Assembly (NCBI RefSeq): GCF_002160825.1
Contig: NZ_NFLI01000008.1
Span: 1-64,000, forward strand
DNA length: 64,000 bases
Source of the DNA: Lachnoclostridium sp. An131
GTDB taxonomy: Bacteria > Bacillota > Clostridia > Lachnospirales > Lachnospiraceae
Direction: 5' to 3'
Position numbers and translations under genes: made by a program. Below the pieces are notes generated by a model. The model was given only the letters and a program-made list of their open reading frames with translations, was not told the origin of the DNA and ran no database searches. Position 1 is the first letter of the stretch. Every line of letters begins with the position of its first letter. Positions 6,396 through 14,213 of the stretch are shown one piece after another.

Positions 6396-8422
6396 TTCTT
6401 TTCCTGCTCCTTTTTCTTGTTATTATTTTTATAAAATTTAGCCGACGCGTCAAAGCAGGGACATAAGGCCCTCCGGTAATCTGCGTTCAGCACATTTGTA
6501 GTCTTGTCGGTGATAAACTTCTCAAGCTTCTGCATGTAGACCTCCTCGGTGATGGTTCCCTCCGCCATCTGGGTCAGCCCCTTTTCCCAGCTCGCCGTGA
6601 GCTCCGGATTCAGAAGGCTGTAAATGGAAGCCCGAACCACATCGTAAATCATTTCCCCGAGAAGGGTAGGCGTGATAATCTGCGTCTTTTTATTCAGAGC
6701 TATGTACTGATTGTTCACCAGCTTTTTCAGAATCTCCGCACGGGTGGCGCTGGTTCCGATTCCGCTGCCCTTGATCTGGGCCCGCAGCTCTTCATCCTCA
6801 ATGAGCTGTCCCGCGTTCTCCATAGCCAGAATCATAGATCCGGAATTGTAGCGCTTCGGCGGCGAGGTCTCGCCTTCCTTGATCCGAAAACCGGAGGCTT
6901 CCACGGAATCTCCCTTTTTCAACCCCTTCAGAAGCTCCAGAAATTCCGCGTCCACGCGTACGTCCTCAGTCTCATCCTCCTCGCTCTTCTTTTTGGAGCT
7001 GTCAGGAGCCTGGGGCTGTACCCGCAGATAGCCTTCCTTCAGCAGCACACGGAAGCTGGAAAAGAAACGCTCTTCCCGTACCTCTGTCACCAGCTGTACC
7101 TTCTGATATTCTGCCGCCGGATAAAAAATCCCCAGAAATCTGCGCGCGATCACCTCATAAATCTGCTCAGATACAGGCGCCAGACTTTTCAAAGCTCCCA
7201 GCCCCTGCCCGGTAGGAATAATTGCATAGTGGTCTGTAATCTGCTTATCGTTGACATACCGGGTCTTTGCAATTCCCTTCCAGGATGTTCCCGCCAGAAC
7301 CTCCGACGCAAACTGCGATACCTTTCCATAAGACTTAAGTCCCGAAAGATTTTTTCCGATTTCCTTTGCCACCGCCGTAGAAAGCACTCTGGCGTCCGTT
7401 CTCGGGTAGGTGACCAGCTTTTTTTCGTAGAGCTCCTGAACCACCCGCAGGGTCTCGTCAGGACTCAGCTTAAACCGCCGGGAGCACTCGTTCTGCAGCT
7501 CCGCCAGGTTAAAAAGAAGGGGCGGATTTTTCTTTTCCTTCTTTCTCTCCACAGAAAACAGCCTGGCCTGCGGGGGCTTTTCCTCCTCCAGAAAACGGAT
7601 AAGGCCTTCCGCATCCTCCTTTTTCTTAAAACCGTTCTCCTTATACAGCCTGTGCGGCTCACAAAAGGCCGAGCCGGATACAGCCCGCCATTCTCCCTCG
7701 AACCTTCTTCCGTGAAGTCCGAAATCGCCCAGCACCCGGTAAAACGGCGTCTTTACAAACTCCCGGATCTCCCTTTCCCGCCGGACCACCATGCCCAGCA
7801 CGCAGGTCATCACACGGCCCACAGAGATCACAGTATATTTTGTATTCAGGTAACTGGAAATCGTATTCCCATATTTCAGGGTCAAAAGACGGGAAAAATT
7901 GATTCCCATCAGATAATCTTCCTTAGCTCTTAAGTAAGCCGCGCTGGCCAGATTGTCATATTCGGACAGGTCCTTCGCCTCCCGGATGCCGCGCAGAATC
8001 TCTTCTTCCGTCTGAGAATCAATCCAGACGCGCCGGCGCTTTTTTCCCCGGACGCCCGCCATCTGCTCTACCAGCCGGTAAATGTACTCTCCTTCCCGCC
8101 CGGAGTCCGTGCAGACATAGATCGTCTCCACGTCCGGCCTGTTCAGCAGCCCTTTCACAATCTCAAACTGCTTCTTTACAGAGGGAATGACCTCATATTT
8201 AAATTCCTCCGGCAGAAACGGCAGAGTCTGCAGGCTCCATTTTTTTAATTTCTCATCGTATGCTTCCGGATAGCTCATAGTCACCAGGTGCCCCACACAC
8301 CAGGTCACAATGCTGTCCTCCCCTTCCAGGTATCCGTCCCGGCGGGAGGTGTTCAGCTTCAGCGCTTTGGCAAATTCCTGGGCCACGCTGGGCTTCTCCG
8401 CTATATATAATGATTTTCCCAT
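6392..8422 (-). CDS. topB: DNA topoisomerase III
   Basis: A 676-residue type IA topoisomerase, which cuts one DNA strand and passes the other through to relax or decatenate DNA. TOPRIM domain residues 1-150 begin MGKSLYIAEKPSVAQEFAKAL, with DSGREGEYIYR supplying the metal site. The catalytic tyrosine is in LVTYPRTDARVLS at about residue 320. MGIGTSATRAEIL-type sequence (GSGIGTSATRA) is present near 560. The C-terminus ends in a Lys-rich tail with no zinc-finger array, as in Gram-positive TopB. It follows rluA after a structured 90-bp gap and overlaps the GlmU-like gene. The start codon has GAGAGGA upstream. Confidence 0.93.
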   Translation of the reverse strand: MGKSLYIAEKPSVAQEFAKALKLNTSRRDGYLEGEDSIVTWCVGHLVTMSYPEAYDEKLKKWSLQTLPFLPEEFKYEVIPSVKKQFEIVKGLLNRPDVETIYVCTDSGREGEYIYRLVEQMAGVRGKKRRRVWIDSQTEEEILRGIREAKDLSEYDNLASAAYLRAKEDYLMGINFSRLLTLKYGNTISSYLNTKYTVISVGRVMTCVLGMVVRREREIREFVKTPFYRVLGDFGLHGRRFEGEWRAVSGSAFCEPHRLYKENGFKKKEDAEGLIRFLEEEKPPQARLFSVERKKEKKNPPLLFNLAELQNECSRRFKLSPDETLRVVQELYEKKLVTYPRTDARVLSTAVAKEIGKNLSGLKSYGKVSQFASEVLAGTSWKGIAKTRYVNDKQITDHYAIIPTGQGLGALKSLAPVSEQIYEVIARRFLGIFYPAAEYQKVQLVTEVREERFFSSFRVLLKEGYLRVQPQAPDSSKKKSEEDETEDVRVDAEFLELLKGLKKGDSVEASGFRIKEGETSPPKRYNSGSMILAMENAGQLIEDEELRAQIKGSGIGTSATRAEILKKLVNNQYIALNKKTQIITPTLLGEMIYDVVRASIYSLLNPELTASWEKGLTQMAEGTITEEVYMQKLEKFITDKTTNVLNADYRRALCPCFDASAKFYKNNNKKKEQEKK

Positions 8423-8442
8423 AAATCCTCTCTTCGCTGCAG

Positions 8443-8504
8443 GCTGTTCCGTTTTCTGCTCCGCTCTGCGGCAACCCGCCGCACACGTTTTCCCCCGGAA
8501 CAGC
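8443..8504 (-). repeat. Inverted repeat between rluA and topB
   Basis: GCTGTTCCG (8443-8451) and CGGAACAGC (8496-8504) form a perfect 9-bp outer stem. GCGGC/GCCGC (8468-8482) forms an inner hairpin. There is no T-run after it, so it is more likely a processing or mRNA-stability element than a terminator. Confidence 0.5.
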
Positions 8505-8512
8505 AGCCGGAT

Positions 8513-9532
8513 TTATTCTACCACAAAATTCAGGATCCTGGCAATGTCTTTCGGAAGCGGCGCCGAAACCCGAAGCCTTCTCCCGGTAAAGGGCTGACAG
8601 AATACAAGCTCCGACGCATGGAGAGCTGTACGACCTATCAGAGCTCTCCTCTCTGCCTCCGGGGAGCCGCTGCCTGCGGCAGCGCTGCCGCTTCCATACA
8701 GCGGATCCCCAAGAAGAGAACAGCCGATATACGCCATATGTACCCGTATCTGATGGGTCCGGCCTGTAGCCAGGCAAAGACGGACAAGGGAGCAGACTGC
8801 CCTTTCTTCCTCTTTCCCTGCCCTCTCCCCGGCTTCTCTTCCGTCCTCTATTCCATTCTCTCTTCCGCCATGAAATGTCTTCAAAACCTGATAGTATGTC
8901 TGCGCCGTTTTCCCATCCTGACATACGCGCATTCGTGTTCTGTCTTCCGGATCCGGTCCCAGGGAAACGCGGATCTCCCCTTCGCTCTCCTGCGGTACGC
9001 CCTGTACCACAGCCAGATAAGTCTTTTTCAGTATTCCCGCCTCTCTCTGCTGCTCCAGCCGGGCAGATGCTGTCCGGCTTTTTGCCGCCAGGACTACGCC
9101 GGAAGTGTCCTTATCCAGCCGTCCAAGAATCCGGATCACGCAGTCCTCTCCTTTTTCACGCAAATAAAAGGCCAGACGGTTCGCCAGCGTATCTCCGTGA
9201 AAGGTCCCCCTCCCCGCAGGGTGGACAGACAGGCCCGCGGGCTTATTCAGAACTATCACATCCTCATCCTCATAGAGGACCTCCAGCTCTTTGTCCGAAG
9301 CTCCAAGCTGGAGCGAAGTCCTTTCTCCTGTCTCAAGCTGTACCTCCACGAATTCTCCCGCCTCCAAAACTGCCGTGACCTTTCTCCTTACTCCGTCTAC
9401 ACAGATGCCATTTTCCAGGAACTTGGCCCGGCTGATCTCCTTTTTGCTCAAGGACATGCAGGAACGCAGAAACTGTCCCAGGGACATTCCTTCCTCCTCT
9501 GCGCTTACTCTCCGGGAAATTCTTTTTTCCAC
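8513..9532 (-). CDS. RluA-family 23S rRNA pseudouridine synthase
   Basis: About 339 residues from GTG at 9532. An S4-like RNA-binding domain is at the N-terminus (EKRISRRVSAEEEGMSLGQFLR...). The catalytic block is RILGRLDKDTSGVVLAAKS, with the Asp of the RLD motif. C-terminal GRTHQIRVHMAYIGCSLLGDPLYG is diagnostic of RluA enzymes. The RNA target cannot be told from sequence; rluD at 27.4 kb is a second member. A Gly/Glu-rich insertion (GGRENGIEDGREAGERAGKEEE) near 235 is unusual. A longer frame to 9682 exists, but the part upstream of 9532 is the tail of another small ORF. The start chosen here has AAAGGAG 11 nt upstream, lying in a repeat that also occurs at 10814-10848. Confidence 0.85.
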   Translation of the reverse strand: MEKRISRRVSAEEEGMSLGQFLRSCMSLSKKEISRAKFLENGICVDGVRRKVTAVLEAGEFVEVQLETGERTSLQLGASDKELEVLYEDEDVIVLNKPAGLSVHPAGRGTFHGDTLANRLAFYLREKGEDCVIRILGRLDKDTSGVVLAAKSRTASARLEQQREAGILKKTYLAVVQGVPQESEGEIRVSLGPDPEDRTRMRVCQDGKTAQTYYQVLKTFHGGRENGIEDGREAGERAGKEEERAVCSLVRLCLATGRTHQIRVHMAYIGCSLLGDPLYGSGSAAAGSGSPEAERRALIGRTALHASELVFCQPFTGRRLRVSAPLPKDIARILNFVVE

Positions 9533-9558
9533 GATACCATTTACTCCTTTCCCAAGCA
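9524..9558. repeat. 35-bp direct repeat, left copy
   Basis: Matches 10814-10848 at 31 of 35 positions, same orientation. On the minus strand it holds the AAAGGAG ribosome site and GTG start of the RluA gene. The 1.29-kb segment between copies carries the Rpn-type nuclease gene. Confidence 0.75.
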
Positions 9559-9609
9559 ATGAGGCGCAGAGCCGGCAGGGCTGAAAAACCTTTCCATCTG
9601 CGTTTTCAT
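9541..9609 (-). CDS. Possible 22-residue leader peptide before rluA
   Basis: ATG at 9607-9609 with AAGGG 6-7 nt upstream; reads MKTQMERFFSPAGSAPHCLGKE and stops at 9541-9543. Its last codons (GGA AAG GAG TAA) are the ribosome site of rluA, so the two would be coupled. The last five codons match the end (CLEKE) of the ORF at 10831-11016 because both lie in the 35-bp repeat. It may be a real leader peptide or simply a joint created by the insertion. Confidence 0.3.
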   Translation of the reverse strand: MKTQMERFFSPAGSAPHCLGKE

Positions 9610-9620
9610 TATATCCCTTC

Positions 9621-10532
9621 TTACTCGCTCCCTTCCCACATCCGCTTTTCAAAGACAGAAAGACTTCCGCAGCGGGCTGCAAGCTTATGCCAGCGTGTCA
9701 GCACCTCCGTCTCTCCTTCTGCTTCGATTATCTCGCGAAGCTCCTCCGGTATTTTCCCATAGTCTTCCAACAGCTCCAGAATATCTTCCTTTCTCCGTTT
9801 CAAATCTGCTTCTCTGGCTGCTGCTTTCCTCTCATAATACATTTTTTCTTCCAACAGCATATACTCTTCCCTCACCTCCGGCTGCTCCTTCACCTTCACA
9901 ACATGCTGGTGAATCTTCTGCAGGGTCTCTCCTGTTACATTCTCTGCCGTACTTTTCTGAAGGTAATCCAGCATCTTCCGAATCTCCGGACTTCCTCCCT
10001 TTGTCCCTCTGGTATTAAAATAAATATACATTAACCCGTCCGGATAATCAAGCTCCGGCACCTCTTTGCACCTACTCTGAATCTGATACATCATATAATC
10101 CTTTCCAAAGGGGTCATAGGGAAGAATCATAATCACATACAGATTCGGCAGCTTCGAAAAATCCCATTCTCCGCTCTGCAGATAACGTCCGTCAATCCGT
10201 CCCTGATAAAAACGGTTATGCTTCGCCAGATTTTCCGTCTTTGTCTCATACATGCATGGCTCAATGTCATAAACCTGAAGCACCGGTTCCATCTCCTCCA
10301 CAACCTCTACATCCATACGGATCCCGCGGAGCCCCGGCGTATAGGCAGGAATCATTTTCTGCACATTTACCTGCACCTTTCCAATCTTTCGCTCCAGAAG
10401 TGTAGAAAGAAGCAGCCGGCAGAACTCGGCCCCTCCCTCCGGCTCAGATGCAGCCGCGTTCATCAAAAAATCATCGATAACATTCAGATCCTCCAGGCTT
10501 CTTTTCCGGTTCTTCCTTTTGCTTTCCTTCAT
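9621..10532 (-). CDS. Rpn / PD-(D/E)XK nuclease family transposase-like protein
   Basis: About 303 residues from ATG at 10532 (GTGAGG upstream). Order: N-terminal SLEDLNVIDDFLMN..., then GIRMDVEVVEE and VYDIEPCMYET carrying the acidic PD-(D/E)XK-type residues, RFYQGRID, LPNLYVIMILPYDPFG, then a charged helical C-terminus (YYERKAAAREADLKRRKEDILELLEDYG). This is the layout of Rpn proteins (PF12784-like), which promote RecA-independent recombination or are domesticated transposase relatives. The gene sits between two 35-bp direct repeats, fitting entry as a unit. It lies in the same direction as rluA and could drive it. A frame extending to 10622 exists but lacks a better start. Confidence 0.75.
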   Translation of the reverse strand: MKESKRKNRKRSLEDLNVIDDFLMNAAASEPEGGAEFCRLLLSTLLERKIGKVQVNVQKMIPAYTPGLRGIRMDVEVVEEMEPVLQVYDIEPCMYETKTENLAKHNRFYQGRIDGRYLQSGEWDFSKLPNLYVIMILPYDPFGKDYMMYQIQSRCKEVPELDYPDGLMYIYFNTRGTKGGSPEIRKMLDYLQKSTAENVTGETLQKIHQHVVKVKEQPEVREEYMLLEEKMYYERKAAAREADLKRRKEDILELLEDYGKIPEELREIIEAEGETEVLTRWHKLAARCGSLSVFEKRMWEGSE

Positions 10533-10622
10533 GCCTTGCCTCACTTTCCAGCGGATTGCACCGGAAAACAAAGGCTTCCGTATTGTATTATGGAAAGGCA
10601 GGCTGTCCTCACTTGCCTTCAT

Positions 10623-10813
10623 TTTCCGGCATCCGCTTAACTCTATTAATTTTTTCCTGTGAAAATGTCGGCGAACTGCCAGAAATTCCAGCTGCCGGAG
10701 CTAATGCTCCTGAGACAGCCAGAAGATTTTTCACTTATCTTGAAGATAACAGACAGGTCTCGTCATGTCAACCATAAATTTACATTTTTCTTTTACATCT
10801 CCCCTTCGGGAGA
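10623..10813. other. AT-rich gap upstream of the Rpn-type gene
   Basis: No coding sequence recognised. It holds a perfect 7-bp hairpin, ATCTCCC-CTTC-GGGAGAT (10797-10814), followed on the plus strand by TTTTT. No plus-strand gene precedes it, so its role as a terminator is unclear. The promoter of the Rpn-type gene should lie here but no strong boxes stand out. Confidence 0.4.
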
Positions 10814-10848
10814 TTTTTCCACAATAACATTTACTCCTTTTCCAAACA
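10814..10848. repeat. 35-bp direct repeat, right copy
   Basis: Second copy of the repeat at 9524-9558. It contains the last codons and stop of the ORF at 10831-11016, and a copy of the RluA ribosome site and GTG start that is now followed only by a 9-codon frame. Confidence 0.75.
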
Positions 10849-11016
10849 CGCAATCCACCGGGGCGCTTCTTCTGGAGTCATGTCCGATACAGCCAGATTT
10901 TCCGAGTTAAGCTCTGCGTACAAGGGAAGATAAAAAAGGCTTTTCTCCAAAGCATCTTCTTGCCTGCGCCCACCTTTCCTGTCCTGTACCAGCCGCTTAC
11001 TCATTCCCATTTTCAT
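10831..11016 (-). CDS. Small unknown protein coupled to the alpha/beta hydrolase
   Basis: A 61-residue frame starting at ATG inside the ATGA overlap with the hydrolase stop. Basic at the N-terminus (KRLVQDRKGGRRQ), then SLFYLPLYAELNSENLAVSDMTPEEAPRWIACLEKE. I do not recognise a family. The overlap argues for real translation. The final codons and downstream ribosome site duplicate the rluA start region, so before the Rpn-type insertion this gene was probably directly followed by rluA. Confidence 0.5.
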   Translation of the reverse strand: MKMGMSKRLVQDRKGGRRQEDALEKSLFYLPLYAELNSENLAVSDMTPEEAPRWIACLEKE

Positions 11017-11711
11017 CTTCTCTCATACGTCAGGCTGCTCAGGAATTCATCCACCGCTTCATTAAACTTCTCATACGCCTTTGCCGCGATAAAGTGATCA
11101 CCCTTGATAAATTTCAGCCTTGCGCCGGGAATATGCGCTGCAATCCGCCTGGTTTCTTCTTCCTTTATCATATCCTCTGTCCCTGCAATCACAAGCGCCG
11201 GGACATGAACCGCCCCCAATTCTGACGGCTCTATATTGGGATCGTCTACCATCAGAGCAAGCATCTCGTGATTCCTTCGGGCTTTTGCCGATATGCCGGA
11301 AAACAGCCTTGTCATATGATACCCTATTTCAATCGGGAGCTGCACCGATCTTTTTACTCCTCCCGCATCCAGGTTTCCTCCATTCAGGATGAGGGCCTTT
11401 ACCTTGTCCTGGTACCGGAGCGCAAACCGCATGGCAATATTTGCCCCATCGGAAAATCCAAGGAGTACCGCCTGTGGAATCTCCATCTGCTCCAAAAAAT
11501 CGTTCAGATCATCGGCAAACTGACTGATGGTAAAGGCTGCCGTTCCTCTCGGAGACTGCCCGTGCCCTCTGGTATCCACGGCTATCACCCGGAATTTCCC
11601 TGAAAAATACGCCAGCTGATGCTCAAAATACGTTCCATTTTCTCCGTTTCCGTGCAGCAAAATCAGCGGAAATCCTGTTCCCTCTTCCCTGTAGTGCAGA
11701 CAAATATCCAT
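11013..11711 (-). CDS. Alpha/beta hydrolase
   Basis: A 232-residue cytoplasmic hydrolase of the alpha/beta fold. The oxyanion region is ILLHGNGENGTYF, the nucleophile serine lies in GFSDGAN at about residue 88, the acid in GTEDMIKEEE and the histidine in KGDHFIAAKAY, so the Ser-Asp-His triad is complete. The substrate is unknown; closest in form to small esterases/lipases of the MhpC type. ATG with AAAGGA 9 nt upstream. The SdpI-like gene ends 34 bp upstream and a 61-residue frame overlaps its end, so it sits mid-operon. Confidence 0.85.
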   Translation of the reverse strand: MDICLHYREEGTGFPLILLHGNGENGTYFEHQLAYFSGKFRVIAVDTRGHGQSPRGTAAFTISQFADDLNDFLEQMEIPQAVLLGFSDGANIAMRFALRYQDKVKALILNGGNLDAGGVKRSVQLPIEIGYHMTRLFSGISAKARRNHEMLALMVDDPNIEPSELGAVHVPALVIAGTEDMIKEEETRRIAAHIPGARLKFIKGDHFIAAKAYEKFNEAVDEFLSSLTYERR

Positions 11712-11745
11712 TCTTTTTCGTTCCTTTCCCGCAGGGGCTGTCCTC

Positions 11746-12069
11746 TCATTCCTTCCTGCGTACCCGGATAAACGTATAGATTTCCGTAACTACTATACTG
11801 AGCAGGAGATACGGAATGATATACCGGTTTACTTCATCCAGCCACTCTGTTTTCCCCGCCGCCAGAAAAGCTGTGCTGACTGTCAAATACACCGCAGAGC
11901 CTGCCAGCGCCAGATTTCCGAAGCACCTGTTGGACCAGAACCATACCCGCCTGCGCGTTCTCAGCTGAGGTGACTTATACCCCAGCATATTCCCTCTTTC
12001 TTTTGGAGAATAGAATCTCAGAAAAAGAGAGAAGCACAAAAAGAAAATTCCTATATACAGATTGCCCAA
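11746..12069 (-). CDS. SdpI-like small membrane protein
   Basis: About 107 residues from TTG at 12069, chosen because GGGGGAG lies 6 nt upstream and the preceding gene stops at 12113. Longer frames would overlap that gene. Hydrophobic segment 1 (IGIFFLCFSLFLRF), the LGYKSPQ motif followed by an Arg-rich turn and WFWSNRCFGN, then two more hydrophobic segments. LGYxSP plus W..N/A..... is the hallmark of the SdpI/YhfL C-terminal family (immunity to SdpC toxin in Bacillus). Here no Sdp toxin gene is present, so immunity is not implied. Confidence 0.6.
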   Translation of the reverse strand: MGNLYIGIFFLCFSLFLRFYSPKERGNMLGYKSPQLRTRRRVWFWSNRCFGNLALAGSAVYLTVSTAFLAAGKTEWLDEVNRYIIPYLLLSIVVTEIYTFIRVRRKE

Positions 12070-12112
12070 TTTAGCTCCCCCTCTCCATCCACCATGCAGG
12101 TGGAAACCGTCA

Positions 12113-12607
12113 TCAAAAAATAATATTGAGAGCCAGGAAAAAGACGCCTCCCGCCGCCGACAGAACCAGGGCTCCAATCAGAAAGCGGAAAAGATTTTTC
12201 CCCGCAGCTTCTCCAAGGCTGCCCATGCCAATCTGGTACGACTGTGCCATGTCCTGCCTGCACCACGTTTTCTTCCTGCAATAAGGACAGGACAGCCTTC
12301 GGGACTGGCGGATTGTCCTGCCTGTGCGAACTGTCTTCACCGGCGTAAACGGGTGCCGGGCCAGAGAATCTGCGGAAACCTGAAACGACGCGCCGCATGT
12401 CTCACAGGTAAACGCAATCTCCCCGGATTTCATGGATTCCGAATTATGTAAATCTTTCATCAGCTTTACAAAACAGAAAATCACCCAGCCAAGCAGAAGC
12501 ACGCCCCATATGATAAGCCCTGCTGTCCTGATCTCATTTCTAAGCTGCAGTCTCGCAATCTGTTCCGCCTGTTCTGCAAGCATCTGTTCTCTTAATTCTT
12601 CCAGCAT
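12113..12607 (-). CDS. Zinc-ribbon membrane protein, unknown
   Basis: A 164-residue protein. An N-terminal amphipathic helix (EELREQMLAEQAEQIARLQLRNE) is followed by a membrane segment (LIIWGVLLLGWVIFCFV). A split zinc ribbon has CETC at about 68-71 and CPYC at about 107-110, and a second membrane segment lies at the C-terminus. The cysteine pairs suggest one bound zinc. No family recognised. It is the first gene of the operon that goes on to the SdpI-like protein and hydrolase, with a good promoter 30 bp upstream. Start ATG with CGGAGGAC upstream. Confidence 0.6.
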   Translation of the reverse strand: MLEELREQMLAEQAEQIARLQLRNEIRTAGLIIWGVLLLGWVIFCFVKLMKDLHNSESMKSGEIAFTCETCGASFQVSADSLARHPFTPVKTVRTGRTIRQSRRLSCPYCRKKTWCRQDMAQSYQIGMGSLGEAAGKNLFRFLIGALVLSAAGGVFFLALNIIF

Positions 12608-12637
12608 ACTATTGTCCTCCGGTTTCTTGGTTTTTTT

Positions 12638-12666
12638 ATTATACCATATTTCCCGTCAGCTGGAAA
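12638..12666 (-). promoter_or_regulatory. Promoter of the zinc-ribbon/SdpI-like/hydrolase operon
   Basis: Minus-strand TTTCCA (12661-12666), 17-bp spacer, TATAAT (12638-12643). Confidence 0.65.
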
Positions 12667-12734
12667 TCTCCAGAAGTCCTCTAATCTATTTTCATCCCGC
12701 AATTTGAAATCATCTGCAAAGGCCTGCTGCCTCC

Positions 12735-12764
12735 TTGCCCTACATTCCTCCTCTGTGGTAAGAT
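12735..12764 (+). promoter_or_regulatory. Promoter of tmcAL
   Basis: TTGCCC (12735-12740), 18-bp spacer, TAAGAT (12759-12764), 30 bp before the start codon, with AAAGGAG between. Confidence 0.65.
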
Positions 12765-12793
12765 ATATAAAATCATTTTAAAGGAGCAGCCCT

Positions 12794-14143
12794 ATGAAAA
12801 CCGTCGGAATCATTGCAGAATACAATCCTTTCCACAAAGGACACGCCTATCAGCTTCAAAAGGCAAAGGAGCTTGCAGGCGCAGACTATGCCGTCATCGT
12901 GATGAGCGGCGATTTCGTGCAGAGAGGATATCCCGCTGTCACAGACAAATATATACGGGCTGAAATGGCTCTGCGGTCAGGCGCCGATCTGGTAATCGAG
13001 CTGCCCATCTCCTACGCTGCGGGCAGCGCCGAGGCTTTCGCCCAGGGCGCGGTTTCCATACTGGAAGCGCTTGGCTGCGTGGATGTCCTCTGCTTCGGGA
13101 GCGAATCGGGCGATCTGGACACGCTTCTGTCCTACGCCAGGCTTTTTGAAGAGGAGCCGCCTGCGTACCGGGAGCTTCTTCAGGGCTATCTGCGCCAGGG
13201 GATGAGCTTTCCGGCAGCCAGAAGCCGTGCCGCAGAGGAGTACCGGAATTTCACAGAGCGGATTCTGCCCTGCCAGGCCAGCGACGCAGACTGCCGCCGG
13301 GCTTCCTCCCCTCTCGACGATCCCAATAATATTCTCGGCGTCGAATACTGTCGCGCCCTGATCCGCAGGAAAAGCTCCATCCGTCCCCTGACGCTCCGCC
13401 GGTGCTCTGCCGGCTATCATGATCTGTCGCTGAATGCAAAGATGGCTTCTGCCTCTGCGATTCGCCACGCCATATATGAAGCCTGCCGCCAGCCTGTTTC
13501 TCCTGACGCTGAGGCTCCCGGAATTCTCCCGGCTTCTGTCTGCGCCCAGCTTCCGCCTGCCTCACAGCTGCTTTTAACAAAGGCTCTGGCAGCGCACCGT
13601 CCGCTTCGGCTGAATGATTTTTCCTCCATCCTGCTCTACCGCCTGCTGTCGCTGCCCCGGGCTGAACTGGCTGCCTTTCAGGATGTGGGCGAAGATCTGG
13701 CGGCACGGATCGAAAACTGCCGCTTTCAGTTCACAGACGCTGAGGAGTTTGCAGATCTTCTGAAGACCCGCCAAATCACTCACACACGCATCACCCGCGC
13801 TCTCTGCCATATCCTGCTGAATTTAAAGCAGGCAGATCTGGACGCCAGGAAGGCGGCCGGCTGGCCCGTGTATCTGCGTGTCCTCGGCTTCCGCGAGGCT
13901 TCTCAGCCTCTGCTTGCTGCTATCAAAAAGGGAAGCGCCTCGCCGCTTCTTGTGAAAACGGCGGACGCCTCCCGTATTCTTTCCCAGGAGCAGCTTGCCC
14001 TTTTTGATCAGGATGTATTTGCGGCTCACATATATGAGGCTGCCAAAGCAGGGCAAAACGGTTCGGCCCTGATTCACGAGTATACCCGCTCCCCTGTCGT
14101 AATACCTTATCATTCGGAGGATGCACACGAGGCAGCATGGTAA
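12794..14143 (+). CDS. tmcAL: tRNA(Met) cytidine acetate ligase
   Basis: A 449-residue protein. The N-terminus MKTVGIIAEYNPFHKGHAYQL carries the HxGH nucleotidyltransferase motif, and MSGDFVQRGYPAV follows, typical of TmcAL (formerly YlbM/DUF795). The enzyme uses acetate and ATP to form N4-acetylcytidine at the wobble base of elongator tRNA-Met. The length fits a normal TmcAL. It is a single-gene unit on the plus strand, convergent with the HAD gene after a 70-bp gap without an obvious terminator. Its base composition is higher in G+C than the neighbours, with many GCC/CTG codons. Confidence 0.88.
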   Translation: MKTVGIIAEYNPFHKGHAYQLQKAKELAGADYAVIVMSGDFVQRGYPAVTDKYIRAEMALRSGADLVIELPISYAAGSAEAFAQGAVSILEALGCVDVLCFGSESGDLDTLLSYARLFEEEPPAYRELLQGYLRQGMSFPAARSRAAEEYRNFTERILPCQASDADCRRASSPLDDPNNILGVEYCRALIRRKSSIRPLTLRRCSAGYHDLSLNAKMASASAIRHAIYEACRQPVSPDAEAPGILPASVCAQLPPASQLLLTKALAAHRPLRLNDFSSILLYRLLSLPRAELAAFQDVGEDLAARIENCRFQFTDAEEFADLLKTRQITHTRITRALCHILLNLKQADLDARKAAGWPVYLRVLGFREASQPLLAAIKKGSASPLLVKTADASRILSQEQLALFDQDVFAAHIYEAAKAGQNGSALIHEYTRSPVVIPYHSEDAHEAAW

Positions 14144-14213
14144 CTGCCTCCCTCCGGGCACTCCATGGCGAATGTTCTTATAGCATTTGAGAAGGCTGAT
14201 GAAAAATGGCTCC

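Noticed and set aside
8618-9562. 314-codon plus-strand frame opposite rluA
   Set aside because: Antisense to a clear RluA domain; composition and absence of a start signal mark it as a shadow.
12794-14143. Minus-strand open frames opposite tmcAL (for example 13251-13706)
   Set aside because: Arg/Pro-rich shadow translations of a GC-rich gene, with no ribosome sites.
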